Assembly: GCA_963792075.1 (NCBI GenBank)
Contig: CAWBUW010000009.1
Span: 167,846-231,845, forward strand
DNA from: CAWBUW01 sp963792075
GTDB lineage: Bacteria > Chloroflexota > Anaerolineae > Anaerolineales > UBA4823
Direction: 5' to 3'
Length of the DNA stretch: 64,000 nucleotides
The notes under the pieces were generated by a model. It searched no databases. It saw nothing but the letters and a program-made list of their open reading frames with translations, and was not told the DNA's origin. Position numbers and translations under genes: made by a program. Positions 1 through 8,104 of the stretch are shown here, one piece after another (the first letter of the stretch is position 1; each line of letters opens with the position of its first letter).

Positions 1-32
1 AGGTTTTGTTGTCGCGTCCATCATCGAGATGG

Positions 33-1694
33 TTATTGCCAGGTCGCCATGAAAGCTTCCAGCGCTTCCATCAGCAGCTTTTCGGTATCGGGGTTGATGC
101 GCTTCTCGCCCGAGATGGCATGACCGATCTCCGGATGGGAGGTCTCCATGTAACGCAGCAGGGAAATCTCCCAGGCGCGCATCCGGTCTGCGGGGACCTG
201 GTCGGCAAACCCGCGCGTGGCGGCGAAGATCTCGATGACCTGGTTTTCCAGCGACATGGGCTCGTACTGCGGCTGCTTCAATACTTCCTGCAGGTGCTGT
301 CCGCGGTTCAACTGGGCCTGGGTAGACTTATCCAGGTCAGAGCCGAACTGAGCGAACGCAGCCAGCTCACGGAAAGAAGCCATGTCCAGGCGCAAACGGC
401 CGGCCACCTGCTTCATCGCCCGCGTCTGTGCGTCACCACCCACCCGGGAGACTGAAAGGCCCACGTTGACCGCCGGGCGGATGCCGGCGTAGAACAGGTT
501 GTTTTCCAGGTAGATCTGCCCATCCGTGATCGAGATCACGTTCGTGGGCACATAGGCAGAAACGTCGCCCAGCAGCGTCTCAATGATCGGCAGCGCGGTC
601 AGGGAACCGCCGGAACCTTTTACTTTGACCACCTTGTGGTCATCGGCGTGTTCCATCGCTTTGCGCGCCGTATCGGCATCGTGTTTTGCCAGCGGGCCAT
701 CGTAAACGACCCCATTGACACCGGCATCCGCGGCCGCCAGGCTCCCCTCGAAGGCTGCCGGGACGATCACGAATTTATCGGCCACACGCGAGGCGCGCTC
801 CAGCAGACGAGAGTGCAAATAAAACAAGTCGCCGGGATAGGCTTCACGGCCAGGCGGGCGGCGCAGGAGCAAAGAGACCTGGCGGTAAGCCCAGGCGTGC
901 TTGGAGAGGTCATCGTAAACGACCAAAGCATCCCGTCCGGTTTCCAGGAATTCCTCGCCCATGGCGCAGCCGGCATAAGGAGCGATGTACAACAGCGCCG
1001 CCGGGTCATCGGCAGAAGCCACCACCACGGTGGTGTAATCCATGGCGCCAAACTTCTCTAAAACTGCCACCGTGCGAGCGACCGCGGCCTTCTTCTGCCC
1101 GATCGCCACGTAAATGCAGAAAAGGTCTTTCCCTTTCTGGTTGATGATCGTATCGATGCACAAGGCGGTTTTGCCCGTCTGGCGGTCGCCAATGATCAGC
1201 TCACGCTGCCCGCGACCGATGGGGGTCATGGCATCGATGGCCTTCATCCCCGTCTGAACCGGCGTATCTACGTCTTTGCGCGCGACGACGCCCGGGGCAA
1301 TGCGCTCGATGGGGCGGTAACCCGTCGCTTTGACAGGGCCTTTCCCGTCGATGGGCTCGCCCAACGCGTTGACTACTCGCCCGATCAAGCCATCACCTAC
1401 CGGGACGGAGGCGATACGACCGGTGGCGCGCACCGTCATGCCTTCCTCGATCCCCGAGTATTCGCCCATGATGATCACGCCTACAGCATCTTTTTCCAGG
1501 TTGAAGGCGATGCCCAATACCCCATTGGCGAACAATACCAGCTCCTGGGATTTGACGTCTTCCAAACCCTTCACGCGTGCAATTCCATCCCCAGCATCGA
1601 GCACGGAGCCGACGTTCGTCAACTCCATGGCCGGCTGGTACGCCTCAATTTGCTTCTGCAGATCAATTGTGATTTGCTTGATCAGGTCGGTCAT
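33..1694 (-). CDS. atpA: F1Fo ATP synthase subunit alpha
   Basis: Non-catalytic alpha subunit of the F1 head, 553 aa, which forms the alpha3-beta3 ring with AtpD. The Walker A P-loop GDRQTGKT lies at residues 169-176. The N-terminal beta-barrel (about 25-95) and the family hallmark segments around the YAGCAMGE and VYDDLSKHAW stretches are present. It is longer than the usual 500-515 aa, with the excess at the C-terminus. The ATG follows an ACGGAGG ribosome site. The gene upstream is an M42 peptidase rather than atpH or atpF, so atpA opens its own transcription unit here. atpG would be expected just left of the window edge but is not visible. Confidence 0.97.
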   Translation of the reverse strand: MTDLIKQITIDLQKQIEAYQPAMELTNVGSVLDAGDGIARVKGLEDVKSQELVLFANGVLGIAFNLEKDAVGVIIMGEYSGIEEGMTVRATGRIASVPVGDGLIGRVVNALGEPIDGKGPVKATGYRPIERIAPGVVARKDVDTPVQTGMKAIDAMTPIGRGQRELIIGDRQTGKTALCIDTIINQKGKDLFCIYVAIGQKKAAVARTVAVLEKFGAMDYTTVVVASADDPAALLYIAPYAGCAMGEEFLETGRDALVVYDDLSKHAWAYRQVSLLLRRPPGREAYPGDLFYLHSRLLERASRVADKFVIVPAAFEGSLAAADAGVNGVVYDGPLAKHDADTARKAMEHADDHKVVKVKGSGGSLTALPIIETLLGDVSAYVPTNVISITDGQIYLENNLFYAGIRPAVNVGLSVSRVGGDAQTRAMKQVAGRLRLDMASFRELAAFAQFGSDLDKSTQAQLNRGQHLQEVLKQPQYEPMSLENQVIEIFAATRGFADQVPADRMRAWEISLLRYMETSHPEIGHAISGEKRINPDTEKLLMEALEAFMATWQ

Positions 1695-1739
1695 TTTGCC
1701 TCCGTACAGTATAGATGACAGTCTGGCTGTCTCACGATA

Positions 1740-1768
1740 ATTATAAGCGCGTCTGGTTATTCGGTCAG
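1740..1768 (-). promoter_or_regulatory. Predicted sigma70-type promoter of atpA
   Basis: On the minus strand a CTGACC hexamer (-35, 4 of 6 consensus) is followed after exactly 17 bp by a perfect TATAAT (-10). It lies about 45 bp before the atpA start and overlaps the 3' end of the peptidase gene, which supports separate transcription of atpA. Confidence 0.6.
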
Positions 1769-2827
1769 CCCGGCGACGGTTGCCGCATCGAGCCGGCGGA
1801 TCAATGCCACCAGCAGCTTGACCCCATTCTCGTAATCCTCGCTGTGAATGATCGAGGAGTGCGAATGGATGTGCCGTGCGGCGATCCCAATCACGGTCGT
1901 AGGCACACCAATGCCGTGCAAATGGATCGCCCCGGCGTCTGTGCCCCCCGCCTCAACGAATGAAACCTGCACCGGGATATTCTCTTCTTGGGCAACGTCC
2001 AGGAGCAACTGGCGCAGTTTCAGGTTGGGGATGGTGCGCGACTCGTAGATCAAAACCGTGGGGCCTTTGCCCAGCTTGACACAGGACTCTTCCGGCTTGA
2101 TCCCGGGCACATCCCCGGCAATATCCGATTCGAGCACGATGGCGACGTCCGGATCGACGGCGCGCACGCTTGTAGTCGCTCCACGCAGCCCCACTTCTTC
2201 CATCACGGTGGCGGCTCCATAGACTGTGTTGGGATGCGCGGTTTTTTGAAGCGCCTGCAAGGCGGAAATCACCAGGGCGACCCCCACGCGGTCATCGAAA
2301 GCCTTGGAAAGCAGGGCCTTCCCGCCCGCCATGACCACAAAATCCGCCCGCGGCGTGACCGGGTCTCCCTGGCGTACGCCGGTTTCTTCTGCCTCAGCCT
2401 GGCTGGTGGCGCCGATATCGATGTACATGTCTTTCTTCACCACCACCTTACTGCGCTCTTCGGCCGGCAGCAAGTGAGGTGGTTTTGCGCCGATGACTCC
2501 GACAACCTCCCCCTTGTGCGTGTGGATCACAACACGCTGGCCCAGCATAACCTGGTCGAACCAGCCGCCTAAAGGTATAAACTTGATAAACCCTTCCGAG
2601 GAGATCAGCTTGACCATAAAGCCAACCTCATCCATGTGACCCGCCAGCATCACCTTAGGCCCGGCGGCAGTGCCCGCCTTTTTGCAGATGACGCTGCCAA
2701 TTTTGTCCTGGGAGAGCTCACCCAAAGGCTCCATGTATTTGCGCACGATGGCCCGGATGGGCGCTTCGTACCCGGACACACCCGGGGCTTCGGTCAATTC
2801 TTTGAGCAATTTTGTGGAGGAAGTCAT
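1757..2827 (-). CDS. M42 family metallopeptidase (glutamyl aminopeptidase/endoglucanase type)
   Basis: Predicted cytosolic dinuclear-metal aminopeptidase of the M42 (FrvX/PepA-like, TET) family, 356 aa from the chosen start. Metal-ligand and catalytic motifs are visible: AGHMDEVG near the N-terminus, KAFDDRVG in the middle, the EEVGLRG segment with the catalytic Glu, LESDIAGD, and a C-terminal RHIHSHSS segment. Members usually form dodecameric shells that trim peptides. I chose the ATG at 2827 because AAAGGGG lies just upstream; a longer reading to 2872 has no ribosome site. A long hairpin separates it from ruvA upstream. Confidence 0.9.
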   Translation of the reverse strand: MTSSTKLLKELTEAPGVSGYEAPIRAIVRKYMEPLGELSQDKIGSVICKKAGTAAGPKVMLAGHMDEVGFMVKLISSEGFIKFIPLGGWFDQVMLGQRVVIHTHKGEVVGVIGAKPPHLLPAEERSKVVVKKDMYIDIGATSQAEAEETGVRQGDPVTPRADFVVMAGGKALLSKAFDDRVGVALVISALQALQKTAHPNTVYGAATVMEEVGLRGATTSVRAVDPDVAIVLESDIAGDVPGIKPEESCVKLGKGPTVLIYESRTIPNLKLRQLLLDVAQEENIPVQVSFVEAGGTDAGAIHLHGIGVPTTVIGIAARHIHSHSSIIHSEDYENGVKLLVALIRRLDAATVAGLTE

Positions 2828-2913
2828 ATAACCCCTTTCATGGTAGGGAATAAAAGCGGTGAAATGATACACGAATTCATCTTTCCTGTCCAGTCAGTTT
2901 TTCATGTTTTTTA

Positions 2914-2956
2914 TGTTTACAGCATGGGTGGGCGCAGCCCACCCATGCTGTAAACA
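2914..2956. terminator. Perfect 20-bp stem hairpin, GCA loop (H1)
   Basis: Two perfectly complementary 20-nt arms (2914-2933 and 2937-2956) around a 3-nt GCA loop. It lies immediately after the ruvA stop codon and before the peptidase gene, both on the minus strand. There is no clear U-tract. It is a member of the window-wide triloop hairpin set and probably ends or insulates the ruvA transcript. Confidence 0.8.
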
Positions 2957-2958
2957 AA

Positions 2959-3537
2959 TTAAGTTGAAAAATACTGCAGCGCCAGGCGCAGGCGCACCTC
3001 GACGTCCTGGGGCGTGTCGCGCGGAATGGCCTGCAGCGCGGCCTGGGCTTCGACCACGCTGTAACCCAAAGTCGTGAGCGCACCCAGCACTTCACCATCC
3101 ACATCACTCAAGGCGCCGATGGTCGCCAGGCCTTCCACGGCTTTGACCTTATCTTGCAAATAGAGCAAGATCTTTTGGGCGGTCTTCTTGCCAATACCGG
3201 GCACACGCGTAAATATATCCGCCTGCTCGTTGAATACGGCCCGGCGGATGGCGTCCGGCGTCATCACGGAGAGCACCGACAGCGCCGACCGGGGCCCGAT
3301 CCCATCCACGCTCAGGAGCAGCTCGAAGAATTCCTTCCCCTCGGCGGTCTCAAACCCATATAAAGCCAGCAAATCCTGGCGCACGATCAGGCTGGTGTAC
3401 AGGAAGACCGCCTCGCCAGGATGGAGCTTGTCCAGCACCGGCGCCGGCGCGTACACTTTCAGACCCACGCCGCCCACCTCCACCACGAGGGAATCCTTTC
3501 CGACGTGGATTATTTTTCCACTCACGCTTGCAATCAT
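2959..3537 (-). CDS. ruvA: Holliday junction branch migration protein RuvA
   Basis: DNA-binding subunit of the RuvAB branch-migration motor, 192 aa, normal length. An N-terminal OB-fold begins MIASVSGKI. Tandem helix-hairpin-helix motifs contain VDGIGPRSA (about residue 75) and VPGIGKKTA (about 110). The C-terminal domain III (about 145-192), which contacts RuvB, is present. It is the last gene of a minus-strand run yebC, ruvC, methyltransferase, ruvA. Its start overlaps the stop of the methyltransferase by 4 bp, indicating translational coupling. ruvB is not in the window. Confidence 0.96.
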   Translation of the reverse strand: MIASVSGKIIHVGKDSLVVEVGGVGLKVYAPAPVLDKLHPGEAVFLYTSLIVRQDLLALYGFETAEGKEFFELLLSVDGIGPRSALSVLSVMTPDAIRRAVFNEQADIFTRVPGIGKKTAQKILLYLQDKVKAVEGLATIGALSDVDGEVLGALTTLGYSVVEAQAALQAIPRDTPQDVEVRLRLALQYFST

Positions 3538-4442
3538 GGCATCCCTTTCCAGCGGGTATAGATCGCCAGGGAGAGCATGCGCCCAGCGCCGCTTTCTTGT
3601 AGCCCCAGCTCACCGCACTCCAATACACCCTCCAGGCCGGACAGCCTTTCCTGCAGGCTGTAATACAGGCTCAAGGCCGAGGCGCGGATGGCATAGGCTG
3701 TGATCACCACAAATAACGGTCGAGGAGTCAAAATGGCCCGGCAGGCATCCAGGAGCTCGGGCAGCATCTCGAAGACTTCCCACACTTCGCCCTTCGGCCC
3801 CCGACCGAACTTGGGCGGGTCCAATATGATACCATCATAAAGGGATTGGCGGCGCGCCTCGCGCTGGACGAACTTGAGCGCATCCTCCACCAGCCAGCGC
3901 ACCGGTCGCTGGCCCAGGCCAGATAAGGCCAGGTTCTCGTTGGCCCAGCTCACCGACTTTTTCGCCGCGTCCACGTGGGTGACCTCGGCGCCGGCCTGCA
4001 CCGCAGCCAGGGTCGCCAACCCCGAATAGCCAAACAGGTTCAACACACGCGCCGGCCGTTTGGCAGCCTGGATCTGCTCTGTCATCCAATCCCAATGGGC
4101 GGCCTGCTCCGGGAAGACGCCCAGGTGGCGCGAGCTGGTGAAATGCGCCGTAAAGCGCAGCGCCCGGTAGCGCATCTCCCATTTCTCCGGCACCGGTTTG
4201 CGCACTTCCCAGCGCCCGCCGGTCTCATCACCCGAGGTAGCCTGGAAGACGGCGTGCGCGGCCTCCCACTTTGCCTTGCCCAAAGCCGGCTGCCAGACGG
4301 CCTGGTGTTCGGGACGCACGAAAGTATAAGGACCAAACCGCTCCAGCCTGGCGCCTGCGCCGCTGTCGAGCAGCTCATAATCCTTCCAGCCGGTAGCAGC
4401 CAGGAGATCCAGGCGGGGGGAAAAAGCAGGCGTCTCAGGCAT
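3534..4442 (-). CDS. Class I SAM-dependent methyltransferase, RlmI/RlmK-like
   Basis: Predicted RNA or protein methyltransferase, 302 aa. The SAM-binding motif I region LNLFGYSGLATL is near residue 145 and the acidic motif II (HVDAAKKS) follows. Motif IV is DPPKFGRG near residue 205; the DPPKF form is typical of the RlmI/RlmK (COG1092) group that makes 5-methylcytosine or 7-methylguanine in 23S rRNA. No PUA domain is seen. The start at 4442 overlaps the 3' end of ruvC by 8 bp; a longer reading to 4514 would run through ruvC and is rejected. The exact nucleotide target is not predictable. Confidence 0.8.
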   Translation of the reverse strand: MPETPAFSPRLDLLAATGWKDYELLDSGAGARLERFGPYTFVRPEHQAVWQPALGKAKWEAAHAVFQATSGDETGGRWEVRKPVPEKWEMRYRALRFTAHFTSSRHLGVFPEQAAHWDWMTEQIQAAKRPARVLNLFGYSGLATLAAVQAGAEVTHVDAAKKSVSWANENLALSGLGQRPVRWLVEDALKFVQREARRQSLYDGIILDPPKFGRGPKGEVWEVFEMLPELLDACRAILTPRPLFVVITAYAIRASALSLYYSLQERLSGLEGVLECGELGLQESGAGRMLSLAIYTRWKGMP

Positions 4443-4931
4443 GGTCCACCAGGAAGCGCATGTGCGCGCTGTGCAAGTGGCAGATGGCGACAGCCAGGGC
4501 GTCTGCGGCATCATCCGGGCGGGGGATGTCTTTCAGCCCGAGCAAGGCGCGCACCATCTGCTGCACCTGGTTCTTATCCGCCCCGCCATAGCCTGCCACG
4601 GCTTGTTTGACCTCGACCGGCGTATATTCCTCCACGGGCAGCCCGGATTCGGCTAAAGTTAGTAAAATGACCCCGCGCGCCTGTCCCACAGCAATGGCAG
4701 TGGTAACGTTACGCTTAAAAACAACTTCTCCACCGCCCCACTCGCAGGGTGATGGAGAAGGATGCGTTGGTTCAATTGAGTGTGTAATTCCAGCAGGCGT
4801 TCTGACATGCGTTGGTCAGGGCTGGTCCGGATGACCCCAAAGTCAACCGCCTCCAGGCTGCCGTCCGGGAGATCGCGCACAAAGCCATATCCCGTGGTCG
4901 CGGTGCCCGGGTCAATGCCGACCACCAGCAT
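4435..4931 (-). pseudogene. ruvC: Crossover junction endodeoxyribonuclease RuvC, with a single-base frameshift
   Basis: Holliday junction resolvase. The N-terminal part (from 4931) has the RNase H-like start VGIDPGTATTGYG and runs to AVEKLF. The C-terminal part, in another frame, continues GQARGVILL, EYTPVEVKQAV and the catalytic DDAADALAVAICH. The span is 497 nt, one base short of a multiple of three. Adding one T to the T5 run near 4715 restores the family consensus VEKLFFKRNVTTAIAVGQARG across the join. It is either a homopolymer sequencing error or a real inactivating deletion. It sits between yebC (4-bp gap) and the methyltransferase gene. Confidence 0.88.
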
Positions 4932-4934
4932 GGT

Positions 4935-5690
4935 TTATTCTTCTTCTAGCTTCGCCCAAACAGCATCGGAGACGCGCAAGTTGTGGTACACGTTCTGCAC
5001 GTCATCCAGCTCTTCCAGGTTCTCTACCATCCTCAGCACCTGGATCGTATCTTCATCGCTGAGGTCCAGCTCATTGTTGGGCACCAGGCGCAGCCCGGCT
5101 TCATCTACACGGATCTTTGCCGCGCGCAGCGCCTCCGAGATCGGCCGGAACGCTTCGACCGCACCGACAATCTCGACCTCGCCGTCCTGGAAGGTGACGT
5201 CATCCGCGCCGGCTTCTACCGCCAGCTCGAAGATCTTGTCCTGGTCCAGGTCGCCCTGGCTGAAGGAGAAGCTGGACACCCGGTTGAACTGCCAACCGAC
5301 TGCGCCGGCTTCGGCCATGTTGCCACCGGCGCGGGAAAGCTGGTGGCGCAGGTCCGATACGGTGCGGTTGCGGTTATCGGTGACCACCTCGAACATCATC
5401 GCTACACTATGCGGTCCGTAGCCTTCGTAATAGATTTGTTCCAGCGCGCCGCCTTCTTTGCTGTCGCCGGTGCCGCGCTTGATCGCCCGCTCGATATTAT
5501 CCTTGGGCATGTTCTGCGCCCGGGCTTTATCGATCGCCAGGGCCAAGCGCACATTTGAATCGGGATCGCCGCCCCCATCGCGAGCCGCTAACACTATTTC
5601 ACGCGCCAGGCGGGTAAAAACCTGACCGCGCTTGGCGTCTGCGGCGCCTTTCTTGCGCCGGATGGTAGCCCAGTGGGAATGTCCAGACAT
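4935..5690 (-). CDS. yebC: YebC/PmpR family DNA-binding transcriptional regulator
   Basis: 251-aa member of the YebC/TACO1 family, starting with the diagnostic MSGHSHWATIRRKKGAADAK segment. The three-domain layout is complete, including the conserved IYYEGYGP and MFEVVTDNRNRT segments. Family members act as transcription regulators or help translation through proline stretches. It often neighbours ruvC, as here (4-bp gap), so it probably heads the yebC-ruvC-methyltransferase-ruvA operon. A TATAAT box lies about 50 bp upstream. Confidence 0.95.
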   Translation of the reverse strand: MSGHSHWATIRRKKGAADAKRGQVFTRLAREIVLAARDGGGDPDSNVRLALAIDKARAQNMPKDNIERAIKRGTGDSKEGGALEQIYYEGYGPHSVAMMFEVVTDNRNRTVSDLRHQLSRAGGNMAEAGAVGWQFNRVSSFSFSQGDLDQDKIFELAVEAGADDVTFQDGEVEIVGAVEAFRPISEALRAAKIRVDEAGLRLVPNNELDLSDEDTIQVLRMVENLEELDDVQNVYHNLRVSDAVWAKLEEE

Positions 5691-5740
5691 ATGGTTGCTC
5701 CTGCTTATTTACCTTTTGGGTAAGAAATTTCGTGCAGAGA

Positions 5741-5746
5741 ATTATA
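5741..5746 (-). promoter_or_regulatory. Predicted -10 box of the yebC operon
   Basis: Minus-strand TATAAT about 50 bp before the yebC ATG. No good -35 hexamer is visible at 16-18 bp. The rest of the 5691-5884 gap holds only a weak 6-bp CCCCAG/CTGGGG inverted repeat near 5800-5840. Confidence 0.45.
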
Positions 5747-5884
5747 CCACGCCGCCAGGGCTTTCACAGAGTAAGAAAACTCTGGCAGGCGAAGCCATCC
5801 CCAGACCCCGACTTTAAGAAAACCCTGGGGGTATGCGTGTTCCACATAATTTGCCATCAAAGGTCTAGAGTGAGGCAATAGCAA

Positions 5885-6997
5885 CTATAAGAATTTTACA
5901 CAAACAGGGGTCGGTACATGAGTTATTTGACCCGGCGCACTGAGTTCACCAGAGGCCGGATCGATCTTGAAGGTAACCACCGTATCAGAGTCCTGGTTGG
6001 CCACCAAAAGAAAGGAACCCTGCGGATCCATGCTGAAATGCCGGGGGGTCTTACCCTGTGTGCTCGTATGACCCAAACAAGTAAGCGTGCCATCCACCGG
6101 GTCAATGGCATAAGCCACAATGCTATCATGTCCCCGATTGGAAGCGTAAAGGAACTTACCCGAAGGGGAGATCTGTATTTCCGCACAGATGTTGGCGCCT
6201 TTGAATTCAGCCGGCAGGGTTGTGATGGTCTGGATCTCCTGCAGGCTGCCTTTTGCCTTATTGTATCGTAAAGCCGTCACTGTCGAATTCAGCTCGTTTA
6301 TCAGATAAGCCAGGTCACTCCGAGGGTGCAGCACCAATTGGCGCGGCCCGGCGCCCGCCTGGGTTTGAAACCAGGGTGCGTCGTTCGGTTCGAGTTTGCC
6401 GCGCTGCGTATCGAACTTGTAAATCATGACTTTATCCATGCCCAGATCGGGCACAAAGACGTGCTGTCCAGTTTCATCCATAACGACTGCATGAGCATGA
6501 GGCCGGGTCTGGCGTACGGGATCCAGACTGGATCCCTGGTGAAGGATAACATCTGACGCCTCCCCTAAAGAACCGTCCTGTTGAATGGGCAGCACGCAGA
6601 CCGTGCCGCTGTTAAAATTGGCAGCAAGGACGTACCTGCCCGTCCTGTCCACGATCAGGTGGCACGGGTCGGTGCCGTGGCTTGGCTGGTGATTAAGGAA
6701 ACTTAAGCTACCTGTGGCTGGGTCCAGCCCAAAAGCGCTGACCGACCCGGTCGGTGCGCCACCGAATTCTTTTAGCTCATTGACTGCGTAAAGAAACCGC
6801 CGGGAAGGATCAAAGGCCAGGTAGGATGGATTTGGGCCAGCCTGAGCTACACTGCAAGGTTCCATTCTGCCTGAAGCTGAATTAAACCTGAATACATAAA
6901 TGCCTTTGCCCTTGCCTTCCAGGATATTTCCAGTCCCGAAAAGGATATTTTCTGTATAGGTTCCGATGAAAACCAGGCGTTGCTCGAAATTGTCCAT
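5885..6997 (-). CDS. Lactonase family protein (seven-bladed beta-propeller, PF10282 type)
   Basis: 370 aa with repeated blades of the YbhE/6-phosphogluconolactonase-like propeller: the GTYTEN start, PSYLAFDPS, DPCHLIVDRTGRYVLAANF, RPHAHAVVMD, GPRQLVLHP, and PRHFSMDPQGSFLLVANQDSD near the end. The family hydrolyses sugar lactones or is structural. No signal peptide is seen, so it is probably cytosolic. It lies 21 bp downstream of an alcohol dehydrogenase gene on the same strand, which fits a sugar to lactone to sugar-acid sequence. The natural lactone is unknown. Confidence 0.85.
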   Translation of the reverse strand: MDNFEQRLVFIGTYTENILFGTGNILEGKGKGIYVFRFNSASGRMEPCSVAQAGPNPSYLAFDPSRRFLYAVNELKEFGGAPTGSVSAFGLDPATGSLSFLNHQPSHGTDPCHLIVDRTGRYVLAANFNSGTVCVLPIQQDGSLGEASDVILHQGSSLDPVRQTRPHAHAVVMDETGQHVFVPDLGMDKVMIYKFDTQRGKLEPNDAPWFQTQAGAGPRQLVLHPRSDLAYLINELNSTVTALRYNKAKGSLQEIQTITTLPAEFKGANICAEIQISPSGKFLYASNRGHDSIVAYAIDPVDGTLTCLGHTSTQGKTPRHFSMDPQGSFLLVANQDSDTVVTFKIDPASGELSAPGQITHVPTPVCVKFL

Positions 6998-7018
6998 GGT
7001 ATCCCTTTACAATGAAGT

Positions 7019-8104
7019 CTAAACTTCCGGACCGTTGGGTTCAATTACCACTTTGACGGCGCCATCCCGGCGGGTCACAAAAGTATCCAGGGCAGTTGCG
7101 AAGTCCTGCAGGGGAAAAGTATGGGTGACCAGGTCTTTGAGGGTGAGTTGCCCGGCAGAGATCATCTGGAGAAGTTTGCCGGAGACATTGGGGTTGGCAC
7201 GCACACCGGTGATCATGATCTCTTCATGGACAATGTATTTAAAAGGCAACGGCTCGACAACTGAAGCCGGAGGAACCCCCAGCAAGGCCACGCGTCCACC
7301 TTTGCGGACCATCTCGACGGCCTGGCGGAAGGTACCTTCGGCGCCGGAGCATTCTGCACATTCATCCACACCCAATCCTCCGGTGATCTCGCGCACAGCC
7401 CTGACCGGGTTGACCTGCTCAAAATTCACCAGGACATCTGCAAAATTTCTGGCTGCTTCCAGGCGGGAGCCTCGCCCGACGGCGATAACCCTGGAGGCGC
7501 CCAGGATGTGTGCCAGGCGCATGGTCAACAGACCAATCGGTCCTGGGCCAATCACCGCCACGGTTCCCCCGGGCGTGACTCCGATCAGCAGCAACCCATG
7601 CAGGGCAACGCCGGCGGTATCTATAAGGGCGCCTTCGCGAAAGCTGACAACGCCGGGCATTTTGTTGACGCTTTTTGGATTGTAGACCTGGTACTGGGCA
7701 TAAGCGCCAGGGGTGATGAAGCCATAATGGGAATGGCCTGTTTCAGGCCTGCCATAATTTTCACAGATGGTATAGCGCCCTTCCATGCAATTCCGGCATT
7801 TCCCACAGCCACAGTGAGCCTGCCCGGCCACCCTGTCTCCCGGTTCAAGGCCGACAACGCCGCGGCCGGCCGAAACGACCTCGCCCGACCACTCATGACC
7901 GGGTGTAAAGGGGAAAGAACGCGGCCAGATACCCGCCAGGTTTCCCCGTATGATCTCCGGGTCACTGCCGCAGATGGCGACAGCCCTGATCCTGCATAAG
8001 ACTTCATCTTCATGCGGCCGCGGCACCGGTATTTCCTGGACTTCAAATTCTCCTGGTGCTGGCAGGACCAAGGCCTGCATGGTTTTAGGGATGGTCAGAT
8101 TCAA
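7019..8104 (-). CDS. Zinc-dependent alcohol dehydrogenase (MDR, sorbitol/threonine dehydrogenase-like)
   Basis: 361-aa medium-chain dehydrogenase that oxidises a sugar alcohol or sugar hydroxyl with NAD(P). The catalytic zinc site includes CGSDP and GHEWSGEV. The structural zinc Cys cluster is in the GCGKCRNCMEGRYTIC region. The Rossmann motif is VAVIGPGPIGLL. It is clearly paralogous to the dehydrogenase at 24040-25119: both have the distinctive NYG(R/K)PETGH(S/R)HYGF segment. Its start overlaps the stop of the next dehydrogenase (8101-9165) by 4 bp, so the two are coupled. The substrate is not identifiable from sequence. Confidence 0.88.
   Translation of the reverse strand: MNLTIPKTMQALVLPAPGEFEVQEIPVPRPHEDEVLCRIRAVAICGSDPEIIRGNLAGIWPRSFPFTPGHEWSGEVVSAGRGVVGLEPGDRVAGQAHCGCGKCRNCMEGRYTICENYGRPETGHSHYGFITPGAYAQYQVYNPKSVNKMPGVVSFREGALIDTAGVALHGLLLIGVTPGGTVAVIGPGPIGLLTMRLAHILGASRVIAVGRGSRLEAARNFADVLVNFEQVNPVRAVREITGGLGVDECAECSGAEGTFRQAVEMVRKGGRVALLGVPPASVVEPLPFKYIVHEEIMITGVRANPNVSGKLLQMISAGQLTLKDLVTHTFPLQDFATALDTFVTRRDGAVKVVIEPNGPEV

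Noticed and set aside
4700..4725. Programmed -1 frameshift in ruvC
   Set aside because: The heptamer in the reading frame is G-TTT-TTA rather than a standard slippery site and no downstream stem is obvious; an indel is simpler.
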